From the NCBI GenBank assembly GCA_035626475.1, contig DASPNP010000077.1, positions 1-43,479 of the forward strand: DNA of 43,479 bases, read 5' to 3'. Numbering within the stretch: the first letter of the stretch is position 1; every line of letters starts with the position of its first letter. The position numbers and the translations under genes were made by a program. Source of the DNA: DASPKT01 sp035626475 (lineage in GTDB: Bacteria > Pseudomonadota > Alphaproteobacteria > Azospirillales > Azospirillaceae). The notes under the pieces are model-generated. The model had not been told where the DNA came from and made no database searches. It saw only the letters and a program-made list of their open reading frames with translations. This document shows, in pieces, positions 6,642-16,823 of this stretch.

Positions 6642-9176
6642 ATGTCCACCACCGGTCTGATCAACGTCGCGAACGACACCGACTTCTTCCAGGTGTCGCT
6701 GAACGCCGGCACCACCTACCGCATCGCCCCCAGCGCGCAGGGCATCAACCTGCAGCTCTTCAGCCGCACCGACGGCGAGCTGGCGCCGGCGCAGGGCCGG
6801 GCGGAGACCGCCGGCAACGACGGGTCGATCGTCTTCACGCCGCTGACCTCGGGTACCTTCTTCGTCTCGGCCCAGGGCCGCCAGGCGGGCGCCACCTACT
6901 CGATCACCGCTACCACGGTGCAGGACGATTTCGCCGACAACGCCAACACCACGGGCGTGCTGACCGTCGGCCAGGCCGCCTCCGGCATGCTGAACGTCTC
7001 TGGCGACCAGGACTTCTTCAAGGTGACGCTGCAGGCCGGCCAGACCTACCGCATCGACCCCACCGGCGCCGCCGGGCTGGTCGAGGTGCTGAGCCTGACC
7101 GACGGCGTGCTGAAGGCCGGCGAGGGCCGTGAGGTCCGCGGCGCCTCGCTGGGCGACAAGTCGGTGGTCTTCACCCCGCTGACCTCCGGCACCTTCTATG
7201 TCAGCGTCAGCGGCGGCACCGGCGCCTACGGCGTGACCGTCTCGCCGCAGACCGACGACTTCGCCGACAATGCCGGCACCACCGGCACCCTGGCGGTCGG
7301 CGGCAGCACCGCCGGCGTGATCAACGCCACCACCGACGCCGACATGCTGAAGGTGACGCTGGCCGCCGGCCAGACCTACAGCTTCGAGCTGAGCGGCGGC
7401 GCCACCGACATCAGCGTCGTCAGCGCCACCGACGGCATCCTGGCCAGCAACACCGGCCGCGACGAGAGCTCCACCCAGAAGACGGTGACCTTGACCGCCC
7501 GCGAGGGCGGCACCTACTTCGTCAAGGTGGATGGCGGCGACGGCGCCTACTCGGTGTCCGCCAAGACGGTGCAGGACGATTTCGCCGACAATGCCAACAC
7601 GACCGGCACCGTGACCGTCGGCGGCTCGCGCTCCGGCTCGCTGGAGACGCTGGATGACGCCGACTTCATCCGGGTCGACCTGACCGCCGGCACCACCTAC
7701 CGGATCGAGCTGCAGGGCACGCCGGAGACCATGGCCGTGATCGGCGCCAATGACAGCGCGCTGGCCACCAACGTCCAGGGCGGCCCGTTCGCCATCGCCG
7801 GCCTGGGCCGCGTCGAGGCCGGCTTCGGCGGCAACGCCGTGGTCTTCACCCCGCGCGTTTCCGGCGCCTTCCTGATCGCTGTGTCGGGCGACGAGGAGAC
7901 GCTGGGCGACTACACCGTCTCGGTCGCCACCCAGATGGATGATTTCGCCGACAACGCCAACACGACGGGCCGCCTGACCGTGGGCCAGATGGGCGCCGGC
8001 ATGTTCGAGACGAGCGGCGACGAGGATTACTTCCGCGTCAGCCTGACCGGCGGCCAGACCTACACGATCAAGCTGGACGGCCAGCAGTTCGGCTTCCTCA
8101 GCGTCGTCAGCGCCACCGACGGCGTGCTGCAGGCGGGCGAGGGCCGGTTCGAGTTCGCCGACTTCCAGTCGCGCACCGTGGTCTTCACCCCGCTGCAGTC
8201 CGGCGACTTCTACGTGGCGGCGCAGAGCTTCGGCCCGGCCGTCGGCACCTACACCGTGTCGGTGCAGGCCATCGCCGATGATTTCGCCGACAATGCCAAC
8301 ACCACCGGCCGCCTGACCGTGGGCGGCGCCAACCCCGGCCCGACGACCACCCCGACCGAGTTCCTGCTGCGCCGCGCCAACGGCGAGCTGGTGAGCTGGG
8401 ACCAGACCAAGGGCGGCAACGGCTTCACCACCCTGGCGAACTTCGGCACGAACACGGCCGTGAACGGCGTCGCCGACTTCACCGGCGACGGCAAGGCCGA
8501 CGTGCTGCTGACCGGCCCGAACGGCACGCTGATCTGGGACGTCAGCAAGGGCGGCAACGGCTTCGCCTCCGTGCCGGACTTCGGCCAGTTCCAGACCGTG
8601 GCGCTGGGCAACTTCACCGGCGGCAAGGGCGAGGACTTCCTGCTGAAGAACGCCGCCGGCACCTACATCTTCTACGAGCCCTCGGCCACGGCCAACCCGT
8701 TCAAGGACTTCATCACCCCGGCCGCCAACTTCCGCCTGGTCGGCACGGGCAACGTGGACAACACCGGCTTCGACGATGTGGTGTTCCAGAACACGCAGAA
8801 CGGCGCGCTGCTGTACTTCGACGGCGCCAACTTCAAGGACCTGCTGACGCTGAGCCCCGAGAGCGGCTTCCGGGTCGAGCAGGTCGGCAACTTCCTGGGC
8901 GACGGCGCGGCCGACTTCCTGCTGTTCAACACCAACAGCCGCGTCATGATCTTCTGGGACGCGACCAAGGGCAGCGCCGGCTTCGCCGACTTCATCACCC
9001 TGGGGCAGGGCTCCAGCGTGGTCGGCAACGGCGACTTCAACGGCGATGGCCGCGACGACATCCTGATCCGCAACGCCGACGGTTCCACCCTGTACTGGAC
9101 CGGCAGCGCCTTCGTGGACGCGAGCCTCGTCACCGCGCCCGGCCTGACGCTGGTCGGCATCGGCGAGTTCGGCTGA
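6642..9176 (+). CDS. Five-fold PPC-like repeat protein with C-terminal FG-GAP/VCBS-like propeller
   Basis: 844 residues; the start at 6642 follows GAGAGAGG. Residues 1-565 hold five beta-rich repeats of about 112 residues resembling bacterial pre-peptidase C-terminal (PPC) domains: D-x-D-[FY]-F-x-V-x-L-x-A-G-x-T-Y near the start of each and VVFTPL-SG-FYV near the end. They are joined by the nearly invariant linker DDFADNANTTG. Residues about 573-844 are the same propeller domain as in the gene at 3852, including FKDFITPAANFRLVGTGN, WDATKGSAGFADFITLGQ and the LVGIGEFG end. Long stretches of that domain are almost identical in DNA between the two genes (for example 6008-6070 and 8962-9024). It has no signal peptide and no catalytic domain. 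PPC domains usually trail secreted proteases; here they stand alone. Likely secreted by a type I route (inference). Confidence 0.82.
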   Translation: MSTTGLINVANDTDFFQVSLNAGTTYRIAPSAQGINLQLFSRTDGELAPAQGRAETAGNDGSIVFTPLTSGTFFVSAQGRQAGATYSITATTVQDDFADNANTTGVLTVGQAASGMLNVSGDQDFFKVTLQAGQTYRIDPTGAAGLVEVLSLTDGVLKAGEGREVRGASLGDKSVVFTPLTSGTFYVSVSGGTGAYGVTVSPQTDDFADNAGTTGTLAVGGSTAGVINATTDADMLKVTLAAGQTYSFELSGGATDISVVSATDGILASNTGRDESSTQKTVTLTAREGGTYFVKVDGGDGAYSVSAKTVQDDFADNANTTGTVTVGGSRSGSLETLDDADFIRVDLTAGTTYRIELQGTPETMAVIGANDSALATNVQGGPFAIAGLGRVEAGFGGNAVVFTPRVSGAFLIAVSGDEETLGDYTVSVATQMDDFADNANTTGRLTVGQMGAGMFETSGDEDYFRVSLTGGQTYTIKLDGQQFGFLSVVSATDGVLQAGEGRFEFADFQSRTVVFTPLQSGDFYVAAQSFGPAVGTYTVSVQAIADDFADNANTTGRLTVGGANPGPTTTPTEFLLRRANGELVSWDQTKGGNGFTTLANFGTNTAVNGVADFTGDGKADVLLTGPNGTLIWDVSKGGNGFASVPDFGQFQTVALGNFTGGKGEDFLLKNAAGTYIFYEPSATANPFKDFITPAANFRLVGTGNVDNTGFDDVVFQNTQNGALLYFDGANFKDLLTLSPESGFRVEQVGNFLGDGAADFLLFNTNSRVMIFWDATKGSAGFADFITLGQGSSVVGNGDFNGDGRDDILIRNADGSTLYWTGSAFVDASLVTAPGLTLVGIGEFG

Positions 9177-9200
9177 GATCATGCCGTACTGAGACAGGGG

Positions 9201-9226
9201 AGGGGGGCCGCTCGGCCCCCCTTTCC
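9201..9226. terminator. Terminator between the PPC gene and dadA
   Basis: GGGGGGCC (9202-9209), loop GCTC, GGCCCCCC (9214-9221) then TTT. It lies between convergent genes and, having A on its left and T on its right, could serve mainly the plus strand. Confidence 0.8.
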
Positions 9227-9230
9227 GATT

Positions 9231-10490
9231 CTAGAACCAGCGCCGGTCGGGGCGGTGGGCGGTGGCGTCAATCGCCGGGCGGGTACCGGTGACAAGATCC
9301 GCCAGCAGCTTCCCGCTGCCGCAGGCCATGGTCCAGCCCAGCGTGCCGTGGCCGGTATTGACCCAGAGGTTGGCGGCGTCCGGCACCGCTCCGATGGCCG
9401 GCCCGCCGTCCGGCAGCATCGGCCGCAGCCCGCACCAGAACCGCGCCTCCGCCACCCGCCCGCCGCGCGGGAACAGGTCGCCCACCACATGCGCCAGCGT
9501 CGCCCGCCGCCTCTCCGGCAGCGACAGGTCGAAGCCCGCCAGCTCCGCCATGCCGGCCACCCTGATCCGGTCGCCCAGCCGGGTGATGGCGACCTTGTGC
9601 GCCTCGTCCATGACCGTGGAGACCGGGGCGGCCTCGGCATCGGCGACGGGGATGGTCAGGGAATAGCCCTTCACCGGATAGACCGGCAGCTCCAGCCCCA
9701 GCGGCCGCAGCAGGGCGGGGCTGTAGCTGCCCAGCGCCAGCACGTAGGCGTCGGCGGTAAGATCGCCGGCATTGGTCTCCACCGCCACGATCCGGCCGCC
9801 CTCGCGCACCAGCCGCTCCACCGCCACGCCGGGCTGGAAGCGCACGCCGCGCCGGGCCGCCATGACGGCCAGCCCCTCGGTGAAGGTGAAGCAGTCGCCG
9901 GTCTCGTCGCCCGGCAGCCACAGCCCGCCGACGATGCGGTCGCGCACCGCGGCCAGGGCCGGCTCGCGCTCCAGGCAGCCCTCCACGTCCAGCGTGCGGA
10001 AGCGCACCCCCTGCCGCTCCAGGATCGCCGTGTCGCGCCGGATCGAGGCCATCTGCCCGGCCGTGCGGAAGAGCTGCACCGTGCCGCGCGTGCCCTCGTC
10101 GTAGGAGATGGCGGTGGCGAGCCGCAGGTCGCGCAGCAGGTCGCGCGAATATTCCGCCAGCCGCAGCATCCGGTCCTTGTTGGCGGCGTAGCGCGCCTCG
10201 GTGCAGTTGGCGGCCATCAGCGCCATGAAGCGCCACTGCGCCGGGTCCGCCTGCGGCCGGATGATCAGGGGCGGGTGCTCGGCGAGCATCCATTTCACCG
10301 CCTTCAGCGGCACGCCCGGCCCGGCCCAGGGCGAGGAATAGCCGGGCGACACCTCTCCGGCGTTGGCGAAGCTGGTCTCGCGCCCCGGCCCGGGCTGGCG
10401 GTCCACCACCGTGACCTCGCACCCGGCCTCCGCCAGGTACCAGGCCGTCGCCACGCCGATCACCCCGGCGCCCAGCACCAGCACCCTCAT
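9231..10490 (-). CDS. dadA: D-amino acid dehydrogenase, small (FAD) subunit
   Basis: A 419-residue FAD-dependent oxidoreductase of the DAO superfamily. The N-terminal dinucleotide-binding motif is VLGAGVIGVATAWYLAEAG (GAGVIG at 7-12), followed by the DadA signature FANAGEVSPGYSSPWAGPG and, near the C-terminus, CGLRPMLPDGGPAIG and NTGHGTLGWTMACGSGK. DadA oxidises D-amino acids such as D-alanine to the 2-oxo acid plus ammonia, passing electrons to the respiratory chain at the inner face of the membrane. The length matches the family (about 410-435). No alanine racemase gene (dadX) is beside it in this window. The ATG at 10490 has a GGGGGTGA stretch upstream. Divergent from the DUF2141 gene. Confidence 0.92.
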   Translation of the reverse strand: MRVLVLGAGVIGVATAWYLAEAGCEVTVVDRQPGPGRETSFANAGEVSPGYSSPWAGPGVPLKAVKWMLAEHPPLIIRPQADPAQWRFMALMAANCTEARYAANKDRMLRLAEYSRDLLRDLRLATAISYDEGTRGTVQLFRTAGQMASIRRDTAILERQGVRFRTLDVEGCLEREPALAAVRDRIVGGLWLPGDETGDCFTFTEGLAVMAARRGVRFQPGVAVERLVREGGRIVAVETNAGDLTADAYVLALGSYSPALLRPLGLELPVYPVKGYSLTIPVADAEAAPVSTVMDEAHKVAITRLGDRIRVAGMAELAGFDLSLPERRRATLAHVVGDLFPRGGRVAEARFWCGLRPMLPDGGPAIGAVPDAANLWVNTGHGTLGWTMACGSGKLLADLVTGTRPAIDATAHRPDRRWF

Positions 10491-10616
10491 GATTGGTCAC
10501 CCCCGAGGGTGAAAAGCGGGCCGGCGCGGAAGAGGGGTTGAGCCCGGGCCGCCGCTTGGCGACAGTGCGGACGGGCCGGCCCTCCAGCCGGCGAGACCCT
10601 CATCGATGGTGCGACC

Positions 10617-11105
10617 ATGCCCTGCCCGTCCCCGTTCCGCCCCGCGCGCCGCAGCCGAGCCCCCGCGGCCGGGGCGGGCCTGATCCTGGCGGTTCTCGCA
10701 GCCATGGTGGCGCCGGTGGGGGCCGTGGGCGTCACCGCCACGGCGGCGCCCCTGACCGTCACCGTCGCCAACGCCGTCCCCGGCCTGGGCGAGATCCGCG
10801 CCGCCATCTTCGACAGCCCGGAGGCGATGGACAAGGGCGATCAGCCGCTGGCCGCCCTGAAGATCCGCAGTTTCGGCGACCGCACCAGCTTCACCCTGGA
10901 CCTGCCGGCCGGCACCTACGCGCTCCGGGTCTTCCAGGACATTGACGGCGACGGCGCGCTGGGCCGCTCGCTGCTGGGCATGCCGACCGAGCCGATCGGC
11001 TTCAGCAACGACGCCATGGGCGCCATGGGCCCGCCCAGCTTCGACCAGGCGGCGGTCCGCCACGGCGAGCAGGCCGGGGCCATCACCGTGACGCTGCGGC
11101 GGTAG
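10617..11105 (+). CDS. DUF2141 family exported protein
   Basis: 162 residues with an N-terminal signal-like segment (basic residues, then AGLILAVLAAMVAPVGAVG, cleavage probably near TATAAP at about residue 40). The mature part is a small beta-sandwich typical of DUF2141: LTVTVANAVPGLGEIRAAIF, FTLDLPAGTYALRVFQDIDGDGALGRSLLGMPTEPIGFSN. The Asp/Gly-rich DIDGDG loop looks able to bind Ca2+. The family has no established function; it is periplasmic or extracellular. It converges with uvrB, whose stop lies 6 bases away. The start codon lacks a strong Shine-Dalgarno. Confidence 0.8.
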   Translation: MPCPSPFRPARRSRAPAAGAGLILAVLAAMVAPVGAVGVTATAAPLTVTVANAVPGLGEIRAAIFDSPEAMDKGDQPLAALKIRSFGDRTSFTLDLPAGTYALRVFQDIDGDGALGRSLLGMPTEPIGFSNDAMGAMGPPSFDQAAVRHGEQAGAITVTLRR

Positions 11106-11111
11106 GGTTCC

Positions 11112-13388
<2,277 letters not shown>

Positions 13389-13501
13389 GCCCCTAAGATA
13401 CGACGGACCGGCCCCTTGTTCCAGGGGCCGATCCGCTTTTGTTCCCGTGTTTGGGGCCCTTAGAGAAGGAGGGCGCCGGCATCAGGCTTTGCGCCGCCGA
13501 T

Positions 13502-13588
13502 CCGTAGGTCGCATGGAGCGCAGCGTAATGCGACGTCCCGGCGGGGTGATGTCGCATTGCGCCTGCGGCTCCATGCGACCTACGGGTA
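13502..13588. repeat. Paired REP-like palindromic units (BIME-like), tail-to-tail
   Basis: A left unit (about 13502-13533: GTAGGTCGCATGGAGCGCAG, continuing to AATGCGAC) and a right unit (about 13550-13588: GTCGCATTGCG to ATGCGACCTACGG) are inverted copies. Each forms its own GTCGCAT/ATGCGAC hairpin and together they can form one long stem. It lies downstream of the uvrB promoter side and directly after the aspartic protease stop at 13597. Confidence 0.75.
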
Positions 13589-13596
13589 GCCGAACC

Positions 13597-14640
13597 TCAC
13601 TGCGGCTTTACCGGCCGGAAGCCCACGGCCTTGCAGGTGCCGTCATAGAGGTAGTCGTACTGGGCCAAGACCATCCGGCCGGTGTTGGTGTGGTTGGTGC
13701 CGCCGGTGCCCGTTTCCTGGACGCAGTTGTCGCCGCTGGAACCGGCCGCCGACGTCGTCGCCTGACCGAAATTTGCGGCATAACTCCAGTTCAGGACGGC
13801 CCCGGCGGGATCGGGCGCCGTGACCTGCACCGCCACGGCGGACTTCGGCGGGCAGCTGTTCGGCGGCATGGTCAGGTACAGGTGGTTGATGCCGGTGTCC
13901 ATCAGCAGGGTGCCGCAGAGGGGAGCGCCGGTGTTTCCCCCGACCGTGTAGGAGATGCAGCCGCTGGGAGACAGGCGACCGCTCTTGTCGGCCGTCACGG
14001 GAAGCTGGCCGAACTGCCCCGTGGTCCGGCCGTCGATGCCCAGCCATACGCGGGAGGCGGTGATGACGTAGCCCGGGTTCGCCGCGGTGGCCGGCAGGGC
14101 CAGGAAGGCGTTGGTCGGGTTGCCCTGGACCTGGGTCGGCAGGGAATAGGGGTTGTAGCTGACTCCCATCATGCCGAGCGGGTCGGACGGGTCCAGCTTC
14201 AGGCAGTCGGTCGGCGCCTCCAGCGTGCCGCTGCAGGTGTCGGTCGTGCCGAAGACGGCGAGCGTGTCGGTGCTCAGGCCCGGCGTGGCGCCGATGGTCG
14301 GCAGCGTGACCTTCACAAGGTACCAGTTGCCTTTGTAGATCCTGCCGCTGCTCACATAGGAGTAGTAGACGCCCGTGACCGCCGGGGTCACGCCTTGCAG
14401 GAGCGCGGCGGGCACGTTGATCGCGGACGAACCGGTGTCGATCAGCACCTCGCGCTGCTGCCCGTTCACCGTGATCCGGGTCTTGAAGGCGGCCGTCTTC
14501 AGGTTCGCACCCGGTGACGAGGACAGCGCCAGTTCATAGGCCTGTCCAGCCGGGGGCTGGCATTGCTGCGCTCCCGCGGCCGGTGCCAGCGCCAGGATTG
14601 CGGCGGACGTCAGGGCGAGAAACCTGGCTGATTTATGCAT
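13597..14640 (-). CDS. Secreted pepsin-like aspartic protease (two DTG motifs)
   Basis: 347 residues from the ATG at 14640, which follows AAGAGGGG and opens directly into a Sec signal peptide (MHKSARFLALTSAAILALAP, cleavage near AGAQQ). Two active-site-like motifs are seen: VLIDTGSSAINVP (DTG at 68-70) and LLMDTGINHLYLT (DTG at 248-250), about 180 residues apart, as in the two lobes of family A1 pepsins. A GMMGVSYNP segment at about 156-164 resembles the ILGLxxP strand of pepsins. Several Cys residues could form disulfides, in line with export. Bacterial pepsin homologues are known (the shewasin group) but uncommon. Function inferred: a secreted or periplasmic protease, substrate unknown. The flap Tyr was not located with certainty (VYYSY at 91-95 is a candidate). 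It is followed on its own strand by REP units and uvrB is not co-transcribed. Confidence 0.7.
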   Translation of the reverse strand: MHKSARFLALTSAAILALAPAAGAQQCQPPAGQAYELALSSSPGANLKTAAFKTRITVNGQQREVLIDTGSSAINVPAALLQGVTPAVTGVYYSYVSSGRIYKGNWYLVKVTLPTIGATPGLSTDTLAVFGTTDTCSGTLEAPTDCLKLDPSDPLGMMGVSYNPYSLPTQVQGNPTNAFLALPATAANPGYVITASRVWLGIDGRTTGQFGQLPVTADKSGRLSPSGCISYTVGGNTGAPLCGTLLMDTGINHLYLTMPPNSCPPKSAVAVQVTAPDPAGAVLNWSYAANFGQATTSAAGSSGDNCVQETGTGGTNHTNTGRMVLAQYDYLYDGTCKAVGFRPVKPQ

Positions 14641-14749
14641 GTTCGACCCCTCTTCACATCTTATCGCGAGTATGAGGGGTGCCCGCACCGGCACAAGGGA
14701 CAAGCGCCGCGCCTGAACCTCCGTATAGGGTGTGCCCCGCCCGGAAGGG

Positions 14750-15415
14750 TCAGCGGGCGCCGGCGGCCTGGGCGCGGCTGGCGATCTCGGCGCTGGCCTG
14801 GGCCAGGGCGCGGCTGAGCGGGTCCCAGGCGGCCTCCACCGCCTGCGAGGCGACGCCGTCCTCGGCCGCCATCTCCTTGATCATCTTCACCACATCCTCG
14901 CCGCGGCAGACCGTGCGCAGCTGGTGGCCGGTCAACTCGGCGGTGTTGGGGAAGACGGTCAGCACCCGCACCCGCACCAGCGGGAAGCGCGAGCGCACCG
15001 CCTGGATCAGAGGGTGCAGCTGGATGACCGGGTTGATCATGCTGCCGACGGCGCCGCCGGGCGCGACGTAGCGCCACTGGCCGGCGGCGGGCGAGGCCTT
15101 CACCTGGCCCACCGCGTCGTGCGGGCCCGAGGTGACGATCAGGATGCTGGCCGGCAGCCGCAGGATGTGGTCGACCCGCATCACCTTGCCCTGGCCGTCG
15201 GTGATCCGCACGTCGTGCAGGATCGGGTAGGGCAGCTCCTCCAGCGCGATCTTCCGGCGGTAGAGGTCGGCGCTGTACTGCTTGCGGTTCATCGGCCGGC
15301 GGCGGGGGCGCAGCGCCATCATCAGGACGAGCATGAGCACGATCAGCACCAGGGCCCCGGTGCCGATCACCACCATGTCGCTGAGCGTCAGCATGTTCGC
15401 CGTCTTGTCTGGCAT
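14750..15415 (-). CDS. NERD-like domain membrane protein
   Basis: About 221 residues. One transmembrane segment lies at about 14-34 (MVVIGTGALVLIVLMLVLMM), followed by a basic stretch, then a NERD-type (nuclease-related) domain: LPYPILHDVRI, MRVDHILRLPASILIVTSG, WRYV, NPVIQLHPLIQAVRSRFP and RVLTVFPNTAEL. NERD domains are distantly related to Holliday-junction-type nucleases, are often membrane tethered, and have no settled role. The start is uncertain: a GTG at 15451 adds 12 residues, and neither start has a convincing Shine-Dalgarno. It is divergent from the aminotransferase gene. Confidence 0.65.
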   Translation of the reverse strand: MPDKTANMLTLSDMVVIGTGALVLIVLMLVLMMALRPRRRPMNRKQYSADLYRRKIALEELPYPILHDVRITDGQGKVMRVDHILRLPASILIVTSGPHDAVGQVKASPAAGQWRYVAPGGAVGSMINPVIQLHPLIQAVRSRFPLVRVRVLTVFPNTAELTGHQLRTVCRGEDVVKMIKEMAAEDGVASQAVEAAWDPLSRALAQASAEIASRAQAAGAR

Positions 15416-15608
15416 GGCGGCTTGGATAGCCGAACGCTCCGGCCTTGTCACCGTGGGCCGTCACAGTCCCCGAGGGGATAGGCCGGGCTTGACGGGCGGC
15501 CGGCAGGGCTGCCATGCGCCGGGGCGCCGGGCTGGCCCCGTTGCCGTGCCGCTTCTTGCGCAGTATCGTCCCGCCCCGGAATTTTCCTGTCTGGAGGCCA
15601 GTCCCACC

Positions 15609-16811
15609 ATGTCGATCGTTGCCGACCGCCTGAAGCGCATCAAGCCGTCGCAGACTATCGCGGTGACCGCCAAGGCGCGGGCGCTGAAGGCGGCGGGCCG
15701 CGACGTGATCGGGCTGGGCGCCGGCGAGCCGGACTTCGACACGCCCGACAACATCAAGGAGGCGGCGATCCGCGCCATCCGCCAGGGCGTGACCAAGTAC
15801 ACCGACGTCGACGGCACGCCCGAGCTGAAGCGCGCGGTCTGCCTGAAGTTCAAGCGCGAGAACGGGCTGGACTACACGCCCGAGCAGGTCAGCGTCGGCA
15901 CCGGCGGCAAGCAGCTGATCTTCAACGCCATGATGGCGACCGTGAACCCGGGTGACGAGGTCATCATCCCCGCGCCCTACTGGGTCAGCTATCCCGACAT
16001 CGTGCTGATGGCCGAGGGCACGCCGGTCTTCGTCGAGTGCCGCGCGGAGGCTGGCTTCAAGATGAAGCCGGAGCAGCTGGAGCGCGCCATCACCCCGCGC
16101 ACCAAGTGGCTGGTCCTGAACAGCCCGTCCAACCCCACGGGGGCCGCCTACACCCGGGCCGAGCTGAAGGCGCTGACCGACGTGCTGCTGCGGCATCCGC
16201 ATGTCTGGGTCTTCACCGACGACATGTACGAGCACCTGTCCTATGACGGGTTCGAGTTCGCCACCGTGGCCCAGGTGGAGCCCGGCCTGTACGACCGCAC
16301 CCTGACCATGAACGGCGTGTCGAAGGCTTACGCGATGACCGGCTGGCGCATCGGCTACGGCGCCGGGCCGAAGGATCTGATCAAGGCCATGGCGAACGTG
16401 CAGGGCCAGGCGACGAGCAACCCGAGTTCCGTCAGCCAGGCGGCCGCCGTCGAGGCGCTGACCGGGCCGCAGCACTTTATCAAGGAGCGCGCGGAGATGT
16501 TCCGCCAGCGCCGCGACCTGGTCGTCTCCATGCTGAACCAGGCCACCGGCCTGCACTGCCCCCGGCCGGAGGGCGCCTTCTACGTCTATCCCAGCTGCGC
16601 CGGCACCATCGGCAAGGCCACGCCCGACGGCAAGCGGTTGGAGACGGACGAGGACTTCGTCACCTACCTGCTGGAGTCGGAGGGCGTGGCGGTGGTGCAG
16701 GGCAGCGCCTTCGGCTTGGCCCCGCACTTCCGCATCAGCTACGCCACCTCGACGGAAGCGCTGGAGGAGGCCTGCCGCCGCATCCAGCGCGCCTGCGCCG
16801 CCCTGCGCTGA
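15609..16811 (+). CDS. aatA: Aspartate aminotransferase, class I fold, type Ib
   Basis: 400 residues, the usual length. It is a PLP-dependent transaminase interconverting aspartate/2-oxoglutarate and oxaloacetate/glutamate in the cytoplasm. Seen: SQTIAVTAKARALKAAG, GAGEPDFDTP, KYTDVDGTPELK, the NSPSNPTGA loop (171-179), the PLP-binding Lys in NGVSKAYAMTGWRIGY (Lys239), and the substrate-carboxylate Arg near FRISYATS in the C-terminus. It starts with MSIVADRLKRIKPS, a typical alphaproteobacterial beginning. Some members also use prephenate or aromatic keto acids, so specificity is open. Convergent with the propeller gene 16824-17849. Confidence 0.92.
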   Translation: MSIVADRLKRIKPSQTIAVTAKARALKAAGRDVIGLGAGEPDFDTPDNIKEAAIRAIRQGVTKYTDVDGTPELKRAVCLKFKRENGLDYTPEQVSVGTGGKQLIFNAMMATVNPGDEVIIPAPYWVSYPDIVLMAEGTPVFVECRAEAGFKMKPEQLERAITPRTKWLVLNSPSNPTGAAYTRAELKALTDVLLRHPHVWVFTDDMYEHLSYDGFEFATVAQVEPGLYDRTLTMNGVSKAYAMTGWRIGYGAGPKDLIKAMANVQGQATSNPSSVSQAAAVEALTGPQHFIKERAEMFRQRRDLVVSMLNQATGLHCPRPEGAFYVYPSCAGTIGKATPDGKRLETDEDFVTYLLESEGVAVVQGSAFGLAPHFRISYATSTEALEEACRRIQRACAALR

Positions 16812-16823
16812 GGCCCCGGCGCC

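Noticed and set aside
4347..9182. Very long antisense open frames across the propeller genes (430 and 877 codons)
   Set aside because: Shadow frames caused by high GC and repeat bias; composition is Val/Ala/Gly/His-rich with no domain.
13389..13500. LexA (SOS) box upstream of uvrB
   Set aside because: GTTC words occur but not with the alphaproteobacterial 7-base spacing.
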